Position numbers and translations under genes: made by a program. The notes beneath the pieces were generated by a model that saw only the letters and a program-made list of their open reading frames with translations, searched no databases and was not told the origin of the DNA. From Bacteroidales bacterium (GTDB lineage: Bacteria > Bacteroidota > Bacteroidia > Bacteroidales > Bacteroidaceae): a stretch of DNA of 64,000 nt. The DNA is taken from assembly GCA_012517855.1 (NCBI GenBank), contig JAAYUD010000008.1, forward strand, positions 1 to 64,000, in the 5' to 3' direction. Within the stretch, counting starts at the first letter, position 1, and each line of letters starts with the position of its first letter. Positions 36,503-45,203 of the stretch are shown in pieces.

Positions 36503-37090
36503 TTAAAATGTTAGACACTCGTATGTTTCAAGCAGTTCTTCCTGTCGCAATCCCAAGTAGCGTTTGGTAATGGTGACACTGCTATGATTGAACAGTTCCA
36601 TGAGTTTGACAAGAGCAAGTTCCGCATTGTCGCTGTTCATGTTGTAGACCTGTCTGCCAAATGTTTTCCTCAAGCTGTGACAAGAGAAATTGCCGATTCG
36701 CAACCTGTATTTCTTCTTCAGTTCTTTGAGGATGATATTGATTCGCTGGATGGAGTAAATCGTACCTTTCTGGCTTACAAGTATAGGAGCATTCTTGCTG
36801 ATTGGAGCTATATGCGAGTAGCAATCCTTCAAGTGCTTTTGTAGTTGAGGATTCATTCTGATCGTTCGTTGTTTTCCTGTTTTCTTCTCTGTGATGGTAA
36901 ACTCTTCCGTATCTAAAAGCTGAGACCAACGAAGAGCGAGTATATCGGAGATTCTTAAACCAGAGAAACAGCCGATTGACACAAGCAGCGACATCTTATA
37001 GTTACCGTCTCTTGCTAATTTTCTAATCAGGTTCATTGCATCGGACCAAACCAAATAATCCGCTGCGGTCTTGGAGTATTTTTGTGACAT
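36503..37090 (-). CDS. Short tyrosine recombinase (catalytic domain only)
   Basis: The 195-residue protein has the catalytic domain: Arg in GCFSGLRISDILAL, Lys in EKKTGKQRTI, SCHSLRKTFGRQ, FNHSSVTITKRYLGL with His and the nucleophile Tyr. The N-terminal SAM-like core-binding domain of about 100 residues is absent. Short forms like this occur on Bacteroides mobile elements, some linked to DNA inversion. With a serine recombinase at the island end, this enzyme is probably not the integrase of the whole island. Confidence 0.85.
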   Translation of the reverse strand: MSQKYSKTAADYLVWSDAMNLIRKLARDGNYKMSLLVSIGCFSGLRISDILALRWSQLLDTEEFTITEKKTGKQRTIRMNPQLQKHLKDCYSHIAPISKNAPILVSQKGTIYSIQRINIILKELKKKYRLRIGNFSCHSLRKTFGRQVYNMNSDNAELALVKLMELFNHSSVTITKRYLGLRQEELLETYECLTF

Positions 37091-37205
37091 TCTGTTTTGT
37101 ATTTAAATTAATAAAAATGAATATTATTTTGAAGCCTCATTATCTAAATGATTGATTACCAGTGAAACGTTCACTAATAATAGAAGTGAATATTAATTAC
37201 TCAGC

Positions 37206-37658
37206 CTAGATATTTCCTTCATCCGAAAAGCTGTAGAAACTGTCAGTCGTCAAGATGATATGATCTACAACTTTTATTTGCATGATGGCTGACGCATCTC
37301 TGACTTTCTTAGTTAAGGATATATCCTGTGTACTGGGTCGAGGATTACCACTGGGATGATTGTGAGAAAGAATGATTTGTGTGGCGTTACAGAGTAGCGC
37401 GCCTTGCAGTATCATCCGTATGTCAACACAAGTAGTGTCTATCCCACCCTCTGAAATGGTGGTATATCCGATTGCCTTGCCGCAATTATTGAGGTATAGA
37501 ACTTTAAACGATTCACGATATTCGACGGTTTCTTTCGGATAGATGGAAAGAAGAAACCTGTAAACGTCAATAGAGCTGCGAAGTTCTCCTTCGCCCAAAT
37601 AGGAAGCTTTTCTTTTGTAGGTAAGGCGTACTTCCGCTACCGTATATTCCGTATTCAT
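37206..37658 (-). CDS. RadC-family JAB-domain protein
   Basis: From ATG 37658 (150 residues) the protein has the JAMM metal-binding motif SHNHPSGNPRPSTQD near residue 100. It lacks the helix-hairpin-helix half of chromosomal RadC, which is normal for mobile-element copies. The longer frame to 37721 adds a poor N-terminus. Despite the name, a role in DNA repair is not established. It lies between the tyrosine recombinase and DUF3871 genes, a common order on Bacteroidetes elements. Confidence 0.9.
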   Translation of the reverse strand: MNTEYTVAEVRLTYKRKASYLGEGELRSSIDVYRFLLSIYPKETVEYRESFKVLYLNNCGKAIGYTTISEGGIDTTCVDIRMILQGALLCNATQIILSHNHPSGNPRPSTQDISLTKKVRDASAIMQIKVVDHIILTTDSFYSFSDEGNI

Positions 37659-37763
37659 TTGTCTTGTTTTTTGATGTTTTTTTATTTCTATATAAAGGGG
37701 GCAGGAAGAAAAAAAGGACACCCAACCTAATGGATGCCCCTTATGCGAAAACTAATGGCACTC

Positions 37764-38780
37764 TCAGCCAAGAAACCAAGAGTAAGGAATTTCTGCACCT
37801 TGAAGAGCCATATTGAGTCCAACGCTTACTTCGGTGGCATTAACGGCACGTTGCAGATAGGTGTCGATATAACTGCCTTTGTTGGCTTGTGTGAGCAGAT
37901 TATGAAAGTCAAACATGGATATGGAGTTGTCTTTCATACCGAAATGGTCGCTGTGATAGAAGTCCCTGCAAATATTGTTTATCTGGCTATCCGTAATAAG
38001 CAGCTTCGGTACCGCTCTCTGATAACCTCTGGGCAGCGCTCCATATAGCCTCATTCTCCCTACTACTTGGGCGAATTGTGTTTCGGTCAGGTAGGTATTC
38101 GAAAGTGTTTGCAGCAAATGAATATCTTTGGCGGGATTGAAACCGCTGAACAACTCCAACACCTTGCTGTAAAGTTCGGTCATGGTCATCACCTGCATCG
38201 AAAGTTTTACACCCTCACCCGATAGCACCTGATTGGAGCAGACGTGTACCCGCCAACCGATGAAAACAGAGAATGTTTCAAGTCCTTTCTTCGCACGGTA
38301 CAGGTTAAGGTCGCTATAGTTGCGGACGCCACCGATGCAAAGCTCCAACTTCTCCCCTCGTACCGTATCATAAATGGAGGGAACAGTAAAAGCGAAAGCA
38401 AGCCGTTGGTAGAACTGTGTCTTTTCGGATTCGAGCAGTTCTGTGGCTCTCTTACCCAGAGCATCGGGAGTCCTGCCTCTGACGATATGACTGCAACGGA
38501 TTTCAGGCTGATTGATCTTTTCACCTGCAAAGAAAGAGCTGGCGGCATCATGTACACAGTTGATAAAATCTTGATGGGCGATAGTCAATTCTTGATTAGC
38601 CCAAGTAGGTACGACACACTTTGTTTTCAGTTCATCCATAGTTACCTCGTTGGTATTGGATTCCAAGAAATCCACTGCACATTTGACTGTGGGTTCTTCT
38701 ACAATTACAGCATCTTCAGCATATTCTGAGAGATTGATTCTTCTGTTGCCAACAACTGGCAAAGCCATTAGTTTTTCCAT
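37764..38780 (-). CDS. DUF3871 family protein
   Basis: The 338-residue product matches DUF3871 as I remember it: AVIVEEPTVKCAVDFLESNT near the start, QPEIRCSHIVRGRTPDA, CIGGVRNYSDLNLYR and FIGWRVHVCSNQVLSGEG in the middle. The family is found on Bacteroidetes mobile elements, often next to RadC; its function is unknown. It is in the same direction as, and 105 nt before, the RadC gene. Confidence 0.8.
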   Translation of the reverse strand: MEKLMALPVVGNRRINLSEYAEDAVIVEEPTVKCAVDFLESNTNEVTMDELKTKCVVPTWANQELTIAHQDFINCVHDAASSFFAGEKINQPEIRCSHIVRGRTPDALGKRATELLESEKTQFYQRLAFAFTVPSIYDTVRGEKLELCIGGVRNYSDLNLYRAKKGLETFSVFIGWRVHVCSNQVLSGEGVKLSMQVMTMTELYSKVLELFSGFNPAKDIHLLQTLSNTYLTETQFAQVVGRMRLYGALPRGYQRAVPKLLITDSQINNICRDFYHSDHFGMKDNSISMFDFHNLLTQANKGSYIDTYLQRAVNATEVSVGLNMALQGAEIPYSWFLG

Positions 38781-39701
38781 TTAAATAAGTTTTAATCGGT
38801 TGATAATTATTGAAGTTCAACACTGGAGAGATTATTTTACACTCAGGTATCAAACTTCTTACATTCTTCTGCGATAACTCATACTATTAGGTTTAACGAC
38901 TATATTTATTTTTCGAGCGGTATCAACGAGATTAAAAGCAAGTAGGCATCAACACTATTTGGTTTCTACATGCTTGCTAAATGGAGTGCGTGAACGATGA
39001 AATAATCGAGAATAAACATCAATCCGCTGAAAAAAATTGAAAGCGTTATCAATTGTGTTTTTATCTATATCTATTATTAAACGACATATTAATCGACAGG
39101 TATGAGCGAATAAGCAATCGGCATCTTTTTTCTCCACTCTCTCCCTAGTGGCTTTTCTATATTATTTCCCAAAGGCTGGAGGGAGGGGGGAGTTTTAAGT
39201 ATAGGACTCCCGCGTATATGATAAAGAAAAAAATAGTTTGCTGAACTTCTTTTTTAGTGTCATATCGCTTTTAAATATCAAATAAATGAATAAATATTAA
39301 CTTCTGTACGATTAATTCAGATTCTGGGTATTTTATTTTTTTTGTCGGGAAAAATTTCGTATCTTTGTATTATCAAGAAAGGGAGAAAAGAAATCAGAAT
39401 AATCTTACTTTTTTTCACAATTTCCATATAATGGCAATTGAGAAATGAAATAATGTAGCCAGATGAGAGTCTGGTTATATTTTGGAAATTAGTGTCTGAT
39501 TTTTCTTCCCAGCCCCTTATATATCAGATATGAAATCTGCAAGAAATCGGACATTTTCGGTTTCAGATTTTCCAGTTTAAAATTGAAAAGGGCTGTCCGA
39601 TTTTTCTTCCTGGCTTCTATAATAAAAAGATATTTATCTTGTAAAAACAAGACAACAACAAAAAGATATTTTTTTAAGTATCACACAATATTTTAATAAT
39701 T
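38781..39701. other. Non-coding stretch with promoter, repeats and long leader
   Basis: A minus-strand frame of 60 codons (38955-39137) has no support. A TATCTTTG box at 39360-39367 would start a leader of about 325 nt before the helicase gene. The leader has two direct copies of a word, tgtctgatttttcttcc (about 39491) and tgtccgatttttcttcc (about 39594), plus an inverted relative aagaaatcggacat (about 39540). A small hairpin cagat/atctg lies between. This could be a regulatory leader or an origin-like repeat set for the island. Confidence 0.45.
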
Positions 39702-41543
39702 ATGAGAAAAATTGAAATTAATGTACCTAATGGTATGAAGTATTTGACAGAAAAAAATGAGTTTGAATCAATGAAAAGCTTTGAACTGCCAAATGGAATA
39801 TTAAACAAAGTAGCTACAGGTTGCGGAGCAACTACTCTAGCTCTGGAAGATGAACACAAAACGATTATTTGTAGTCCACGAAACAGATTATTGGAGAATA
39901 AACATGAACAACATCCAGATTCTTTTCTACTTGTTGCAGGTGTTAATGAACCAGATTTTATAGAATATATGAGTCACACCAGCAGACCTAAGATATTATC
40001 TTCCTTTGAAGGATTAAAAAAATTGAAAAGGTGGATAGTTGATAAATCTGATTGGAGAGTAGTACTGGATGAATTTCAGTTTCTTCTACTGGATGCAGGA
40101 TTCAAACCAGATGTTGAATGTGAGACATTAGAACTGCTGAAAGATTATTCTTATGTAACATATCTTTCTGCAACACCGTTACTGGATAAATATCTTGAGC
40201 AACTGGATAATTTCAAAAATATTGATTACTATGAATTGCAATGGGAAGCCGCAAGAAAAATTAAAATTGAATGGAAGAAAGCAAAGAAACCGATAGAAGC
40301 AGCAGCTGAAATCATGAAGATGTACAAGGATGAAGTATATCCAAAACTAGAAAAAGGGATAGAATCAAAGGAGTGCGTAATATTTCTCAATAGTGTTACA
40401 AATATTGCAAATCTAATAAAGGCAACTAAAATTCAACCAGAAGAAGTCAATATAATCGTAGCAGGGACATCCGAAAATGAAAACATGATAGAAAAATTAG
40501 GTGTAGGATTTGAAATTGGAAGAATTCCATTAAAAGGTGAGAAACATAAGAAGATAACGTTATGCACTTCTACTGTCTATGCGGGTTGTGACTTCTATTC
40601 TGAAAATGCTCTGACATTCGTTGTAAGTGATTGTCATAAGAAAAGTACTACTGTAGATATAGCCACAGAACTTGTTCAGATAGCAGGCAGGCAGAGGTTG
40701 GAAAGCAATCCATTCCGTAACTTCATCGTTTTTATTTATAATTCCACAACATCAGAAATAAATGGAAAAGAATTTGAAACAATGATTAGAGATAAATGGG
40801 AGATAAGCAATGAATTTGTTGAATCTTATAATGGCTTATCTCCTAAAGCGAAACTAAAGAAAATAGAAGAAGTGCATAAGGAGCAGAGAATGCTATATTA
40901 TGATAATGATTATATCATGTACAATGAAGTTACAGAAAAGTTTGAAGCCAACAAAATGGCTTACTTATATGAGAGGTATGCGTACGATTTGCAACATATC
41001 TACAAGGGCGGTATCACTGTAATCAAAGAACAGCTAAAGAATCCATTTTTTGATATAACTGGAAAGCAAGAATATATTGATAATATGAGTGAACAAGTTG
41101 AAGCTATCATTTCAAAAGAGTCATTCGCAGATAGAATGAAAAGATATTGTGAATATAGAAACAAAAAAGGAGTATGTATCAATATGTCTATTGAAGAACT
41201 TGGGCACAGGTATCCAGAGTTAAAAGATTATTATGAAACATTAGGCGGTGATAAAATTAAGGATTTGCACTTTAAGGAAAAAAAAATTATTAATGAAATA
41301 TCGGATAGAAAGAAGATAGACAAAGTGTGTTTCTTACTAGATCAGCGAAATATAGATGGTCAAAAAATTACTACAGATGATATAAAACGAATGTTAAGTG
41401 ACATTTATGCAAAACTGGGAATGAAAAAAGCTGCCGTAGCTACAAACCTACAAGATCTCTATGGGTACGAGATTAAATATGGTAAAGTGAGGATGAAAGA
41501 TGGTAGTCGCAAGGGTGGATATGAAATCAAGAAGGTGAAATAG
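39702..41543 (+). CDS. SF2 helicase-like protein with altered Walker A
   Basis: The 613-residue product keeps the order of SF2 helicase motifs: a P-loop-like TGCGATT at residues 39-45, DEFQ at 123-126 in the place of DEAD/H, SATP at 156-159 and QIAGRQR at 326-332. In the P-loop, Ala43 stands where the nucleotide-binding Lys should be. The layout resembles origin-binding and replication helicases of Bacteroidetes elements. The C-terminal 250 residues are charged and unknown. It may replicate or regulate the island, but ATPase activity is doubtful. Confidence 0.65.
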   Translation: MRKIEINVPNGMKYLTEKNEFESMKSFELPNGILNKVATGCGATTLALEDEHKTIICSPRNRLLENKHEQHPDSFLLVAGVNEPDFIEYMSHTSRPKILSSFEGLKKLKRWIVDKSDWRVVLDEFQFLLLDAGFKPDVECETLELLKDYSYVTYLSATPLLDKYLEQLDNFKNIDYYELQWEAARKIKIEWKKAKKPIEAAAEIMKMYKDEVYPKLEKGIESKECVIFLNSVTNIANLIKATKIQPEEVNIIVAGTSENENMIEKLGVGFEIGRIPLKGEKHKKITLCTSTVYAGCDFYSENALTFVVSDCHKKSTTVDIATELVQIAGRQRLESNPFRNFIVFIYNSTTSEINGKEFETMIRDKWEISNEFVESYNGLSPKAKLKKIEEVHKEQRMLYYDNDYIMYNEVTEKFEANKMAYLYERYAYDLQHIYKGGITVIKEQLKNPFFDITGKQEYIDNMSEQVEAIISKESFADRMKRYCEYRNKKGVCINMSIEELGHRYPELKDYYETLGGDKIKDLHFKEKKIINEISDRKKIDKVCFLLDQRNIDGQKITTDDIKRMLSDIYAKLGMKKAAVATNLQDLYGYEIKYGKVRMKDGSRKGGYEIKKVK

Positions 41544-41599
41544 TATCGGAAGATTCAATTCTTTTAGTAGAACAAAAGATAGCGAAATTGTAATATAGG

Positions 41600-41645
41600 C
41601 TGTGTCAGCAAAGGGAAAAAATTAACTTTGCTCACACAGTTTAAA
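41600..41645 (+). terminator. Hairpin after helicase-like gene
   Basis: A 13-bp stem (ctgtgt and agcaaag with complements, one C:C mismatch) followed by tttaaatt; convergent with the recombinase gene. Confidence 0.55.
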
Positions 41646-41734
41646 TTGCAGTCTAGGTTTTCTTTTTTATATCAACAGGTATATTATATATATAGTATGA
41701 TCATGATTACAAAAGAATATAAGCTTTAATTATT

Positions 41735-43552
41735 TCATTTCTTCTTATTATATCTTTCTATATTGCTTATAAATTTCTTTTTATAAATATTATTAGGATA
41801 GTTACTATAATCAAGTTCCCAACCATTTTGCATACAAACTTTATTCATCTGCTTAAAATTAAGAAATTCTTCTAATTCATCTGTATCCATCACCATACTA
41901 GCATTAGGAACTAGAAAATAATCACCCGCACTATAAAGACCATATTTTTTATTACTATTTTGCCAAACTGCAAATTCAGAACGAATATAAGTAGCTACCT
42001 GATATTTTCTTTGATTACCATCAAATAATATATAAAATAGCCCATCTACTGTCACAACTTCTATTACCAATATTCGATAGCTTACTTTATAAGGATATAT
42101 TGCTAATATATATTGAAGAAAGACTTCTCTCTTCTTCTCATCATCGGCTTCTATCTCTTTAATATATTCTTCTGAAAAATTGACTCTACTAAATCTATCT
42201 ATTCTATTTTCACAAAAAGTAATTTGATCTCTTAGTGAATCAATTCTACTATCAATATAATCAATCTCTCCTTTGCAAGTCTTCAAAGTTTTATTATATA
42301 AGTCTAATGCTATTATTTCTGTACCTGCGGGTGCTGATAAATAAGCACCATATGCTCTTTCTATTTTCTTCTGCTCAACATTTTTATTAGTATTTAAAAC
42401 TATAATATCTCTTTGATAGTCCTTTATCTTGTTATCTTGTTCTTCTATTTTGGACTTTCTTTCTTCTTCGTTGTAATCATTAAAAGAAATGAGTTCCTTT
42501 TTTATTAACTCCCAAATTAGAGCTACCATCTTTTGATCATTTAAATTAATGTGACTATCACAATCAGAACTATTATTTATTCTACTCATACATTTCCATG
42601 TATAAACAGGCCTACCATCAGTCCTTTCTGCTGGTGTAAATGAATGTCCACAAAAAGAACACTTTATCAATTTTGATAGGATCCGAACTTTTTGTGCATT
42701 ATTCTTTAACTTAGCTGAGCTCCTGTTTTCTTTCAATTTTTTTTGTACTGCTTTATATAGCTCTTCATCTATTATCTTTCCGATTGATATCTTAAAGGTG
42801 TTTTGTTCCTTATAGTCTGGATCAGTTGTAGTAACGATAGTGTAACCTAAATAGTAGCCTGCATAATTAAGAATATGATTAATTTTGCCTACAGAAAATT
42901 TTTTATTATAAGTTCCTGAGGTAGCCAAGGCGGTACTTTTCAGAGTAGCACCATCGGCTAGATATTTATTATAAATGAACTTAACAATATCAGCCTCTTC
43001 TTCCTTTATAAAAACAGTGTTTTTAGTCTCCTTATCATATCCTCCTTTCTTCATATATCCAAATGCGACACCTTGTGTCATTTGCCCAGACATCAGTTTA
43101 TTTCTTCTACCAGAAGCCGTTTGTGTTTTCAAACTTTTTAAATATTCAGCAGCACCATCGAAATAAGTACCAAGTTCTTTTTCAAATGCAGTATCCACTT
43201 CTTTGGTATCTAAGTCAATAGTCCATCTGTTTCTGTCCCTAAAATAAGTAGGAATGCCAGCATTATTAAGTTTTCTTACATAAATTCTACCAGACACACC
43301 ATCCCTACTCATACGACTGACTTCATTAATAAGCAGTACATCAAACTGTTTTTTGTCTACTGCACTAAAAAGTTTCCGAATGGATTGCCTATCACCTTTA
43401 GTCGTATCATCTTTACCTGTTATATGTTCACCAAAAATAAACTCTTTTTTTACTTCAAAGTTCTTTTTGGTAGCTATCTCAGTCAAATCTTTCAGCTGTC
43501 TATCATAGTCTTGCCTATTTGTACTACATCGAATTAAAAAAGCTGCTATCAT
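41735..43552 (-). CDS. Large serine recombinase (island integrase)
   Basis: The 605-residue protein has the resolvase domain at the N-terminus (FLIRCSTNRQDYDRQ, Ser10 the nucleophile; LLINEVSRMSRDGVSGR), then the recombinase domain. A zinc ribbon follows (CSFCGHSFTP, and later CMSRINNSSDC), with a coiled-coil segment (about 365-450) as in phage-type integrases. It starts 75 bp from attR, with a TATCTTTG box at 43580-43587 (minus) between. Such enzymes recombine attP and attB at a central dinucleotide, which fits the GA seen here. Confidence 0.95.
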   Translation of the reverse strand: MIAAFLIRCSTNRQDYDRQLKDLTEIATKKNFEVKKEFIFGEHITGKDDTTKGDRQSIRKLFSAVDKKQFDVLLINEVSRMSRDGVSGRIYVRKLNNAGIPTYFRDRNRWTIDLDTKEVDTAFEKELGTYFDGAAEYLKSLKTQTASGRRNKLMSGQMTQGVAFGYMKKGGYDKETKNTVFIKEEEADIVKFIYNKYLADGATLKSTALATSGTYNKKFSVGKINHILNYAGYYLGYTIVTTTDPDYKEQNTFKISIGKIIDEELYKAVQKKLKENRSSAKLKNNAQKVRILSKLIKCSFCGHSFTPAERTDGRPVYTWKCMSRINNSSDCDSHINLNDQKMVALIWELIKKELISFNDYNEEERKSKIEEQDNKIKDYQRDIIVLNTNKNVEQKKIERAYGAYLSAPAGTEIIALDLYNKTLKTCKGEIDYIDSRIDSLRDQITFCENRIDRFSRVNFSEEYIKEIEADDEKKREVFLQYILAIYPYKVSYRILVIEVVTVDGLFYILFDGNQRKYQVATYIRSEFAVWQNSNKKYGLYSAGDYFLVPNASMVMDTDELEEFLNFKQMNKVCMQNGWELDYSNYPNNIYKKKFISNIERYNKKK

Positions 43553-43604
43553 ATTCTCCTATTTTACATTATTCTCATACAAAGATAAGCAATATTTCAT
43601 AACG

Positions 43605-43642
43605 GTAAAAGTTTTTTTATAGTAATGAGCTACCAGAGTTTA
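43605..43642. other. attR, right island junction
   Basis: Island DNA ends gtttttttatagtaat, the shared GA is at 43627-43628, and comM resumes with gctaccagag. The joined island ends form a near-perfect inverted repeat around GA. Confidence 0.85.
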
Positions 43643-44250
43643 ATCGAAGCGTACTCGAGGTACTCAGACAACCCCTCGAAGACAGAAAAATAACAATATC
43701 AAGAGTAAAATATAGTATTGACTATCCGGCAGGCTTCATGTTGGTGGCATCAATGAATCCTTGTCCTTGCGGATATTACAATCACCCCACCAAACGCTGT
43801 ACCTGTCAACCGGGACAAGTGCAACGATACCTTAACAAGATTTCAGGACCGCTTCTTGATCGTATTGATATTCAAATTGAAATAGTCCCTGTACCTTTTG
43901 AAAAAATAGCAGACTCGCGACGAGGCGAACCAAGTACAGTCATTAGACAGCGTGTTATTGCAGCACGAAAGATCCAGGAAGAACGCTATTCCGACTGCCA
44001 AACAATCCATTGCAATGCACAAATGAGTCCAAAATTATTGGAAAAGCATGCACACTTAGAAAGTGAAGAGCTTAAAATGCTGAAAAAGGCAATGGATATG
44101 TTTGACCTATCGGCAAGGGCATACGACCGAATTCTAAAAGTGGCACGTACTATTGCCGACCTTGACGACTCCGAAAATATCAAACCCCATCACCTGAAAG
44201 AAGCAATCGGATACCGTAATTTGGATCGAGAAAATTGGGCAGGGAATTAA
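43629..44250 (+). pseudogene. comM: comM (yifB) 3' part
   Basis: This half lacks its own start. It continues from the Walker B motif (reading ELPEFNRSVLEVLRQPLEDR when joined) and ends with the family's C-terminal domain, including the cysteines in NPCPCGYYNHPTKRCTC and the arginine-rich SGPLLDRIDIQIEI. The join to 26946 is in frame and gives 513 residues, a normal ComM length. An internal ATG at 43738 could give a 170-residue fragment, but no activity is expected. Confidence 0.95.
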
Positions 44251-44288
44251 ATTCTAAATACTAATAAAATATACCAGCTACTGCTTAT

Positions 44289-45083
44289 TTAATAGTTACA
44301 TCCTCTGATAACTACACTACGTAATTTATGCCTGAAAAAGCCCCTTCTATTAATATAATAACAATTATATCTATCGAGAAATTTTGAAATAATTTTTTCA
44401 TCATCCGATAAATGATATGTACAAATAGCAAAATCAAGATTAGGGTTATTCTTAAATAGCATTTTACATCCATCCAAAACCTTTCGCTCATAACCCTCAA
44501 CATCCATTTTGAGAAACAGGCTTTGATTATACTTTTCTTTAAAAAAATTATCTAATGTAATTTCATCATTATGATCAACACTACTTACATATTTTCTAAC
44601 AATTGTAACCTTATCTCTCCAAGGTTCAAAAGTAGCTTCAAGAGCTGCGATCCAAAGTTCATCACATTCAAATAAATAAATATGTTTTACCTTACGAATT
44701 AAATAGAGGGAGAGTATGCCTTCAGCACAACCAATATCTACAAAAACATCACTCCGTATTTCATTCATGCTATCAATATAATGATGTGGAGAACGTATAT
44801 CTTGTTCCATCAACAAAGAACGATATAACTTTATAATTTTTTCTTTCGAGAAATCTTTTCTAAAGTACAAACGCTTATCTTCAAATAAGACATAATACAA
44901 TTCTCTTTGTTCATCTTTATAAACCTGAATATCTTTATTTAAATATTCATTAGCGAACAAATAGAGATGGCGAGCATACCCCTGTTCCTTTATATACCTA
45001 TAATATTTCAAATTAGATGAAGATGACTTTACTAAATTCAGAAGAAAAAAAGGGATATCCCCATATAATATTTTTTTTAGCAT
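44289..45083 (-). CDS. FkbM-family methyltransferase, second copy
   Basis: From ATG 45083 (264 residues) the protein has VFVDIGCAEGILSLYL and LFLKMDVEGYERKVL and is clearly paralogous to the methyltransferase at 5138-6022. A TTG at 45131 would add 16 hydrophobic residues. It follows the GT90-like gene in the same direction with a 120-nt gap and probably modifies the same glycan. It is outside the island, next to the 3' end of comM. Confidence 0.82.
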   Translation of the reverse strand: MLKKILYGDIPFFLLNLVKSSSSNLKYYRYIKEQGYARHLYLFANEYLNKDIQVYKDEQRELYYVLFEDKRLYFRKDFSKEKIIKLYRSLLMEQDIRSPHHYIDSMNEIRSDVFVDIGCAEGILSLYLIRKVKHIYLFECDELWIAALEATFEPWRDKVTIVRKYVSSVDHNDEITLDNFFKEKYNQSLFLKMDVEGYERKVLDGCKMLFKNNPNLDFAICTYHLSDDEKIISKFLDRYNCYYINRRGFFRHKLRSVVIRGCNY

Positions 45084-45203
45084 AATAATATAAAAAATAG
45101 ACAAAATACAATAACAAGAGTTCCTATACAAGCTTAACCATTATTTAAAATCATAACTATACACAAAAAGCAAGTCTATAAGCAGAGACAGAAGAGGAGT
45201 AAA

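Larger units (their letters stand above)
26947..43628. mobile_element. 16.7-kb integrated island in comM, serine-recombinase type
   Basis: The island lies between the two comM parts with GA at both ends; its length is 16,682 bp. It carries a large serine recombinase reading inward from the right end, a helicase-like gene, DUF3871, RadC and a short tyrosine recombinase, as seen on many Bacteroides mobile elements. Cargo includes restriction-modification, an AlbA_2 protein, a glycosyltransferase, lipoproteins and unknown genes. I see no relaxase, coupling protein, Tra or phage structural gene, so it is probably mobilised by another element. Excision should restore comM exactly. Confidence 0.92.

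Noticed and set aside
38955-39137. A 60-codon minus-strand frame upstream of DUF3871
   Set aside because: No recognisable domain and no ribosome-binding site; composition is not distinct from the surrounding non-coding DNA.
26945-43628. The island as a complete conjugative element or prophage
   Set aside because: No relaxase, coupling ATPase, Tra, capsid, portal or terminase gene could be recognised in the 16.7 kb.
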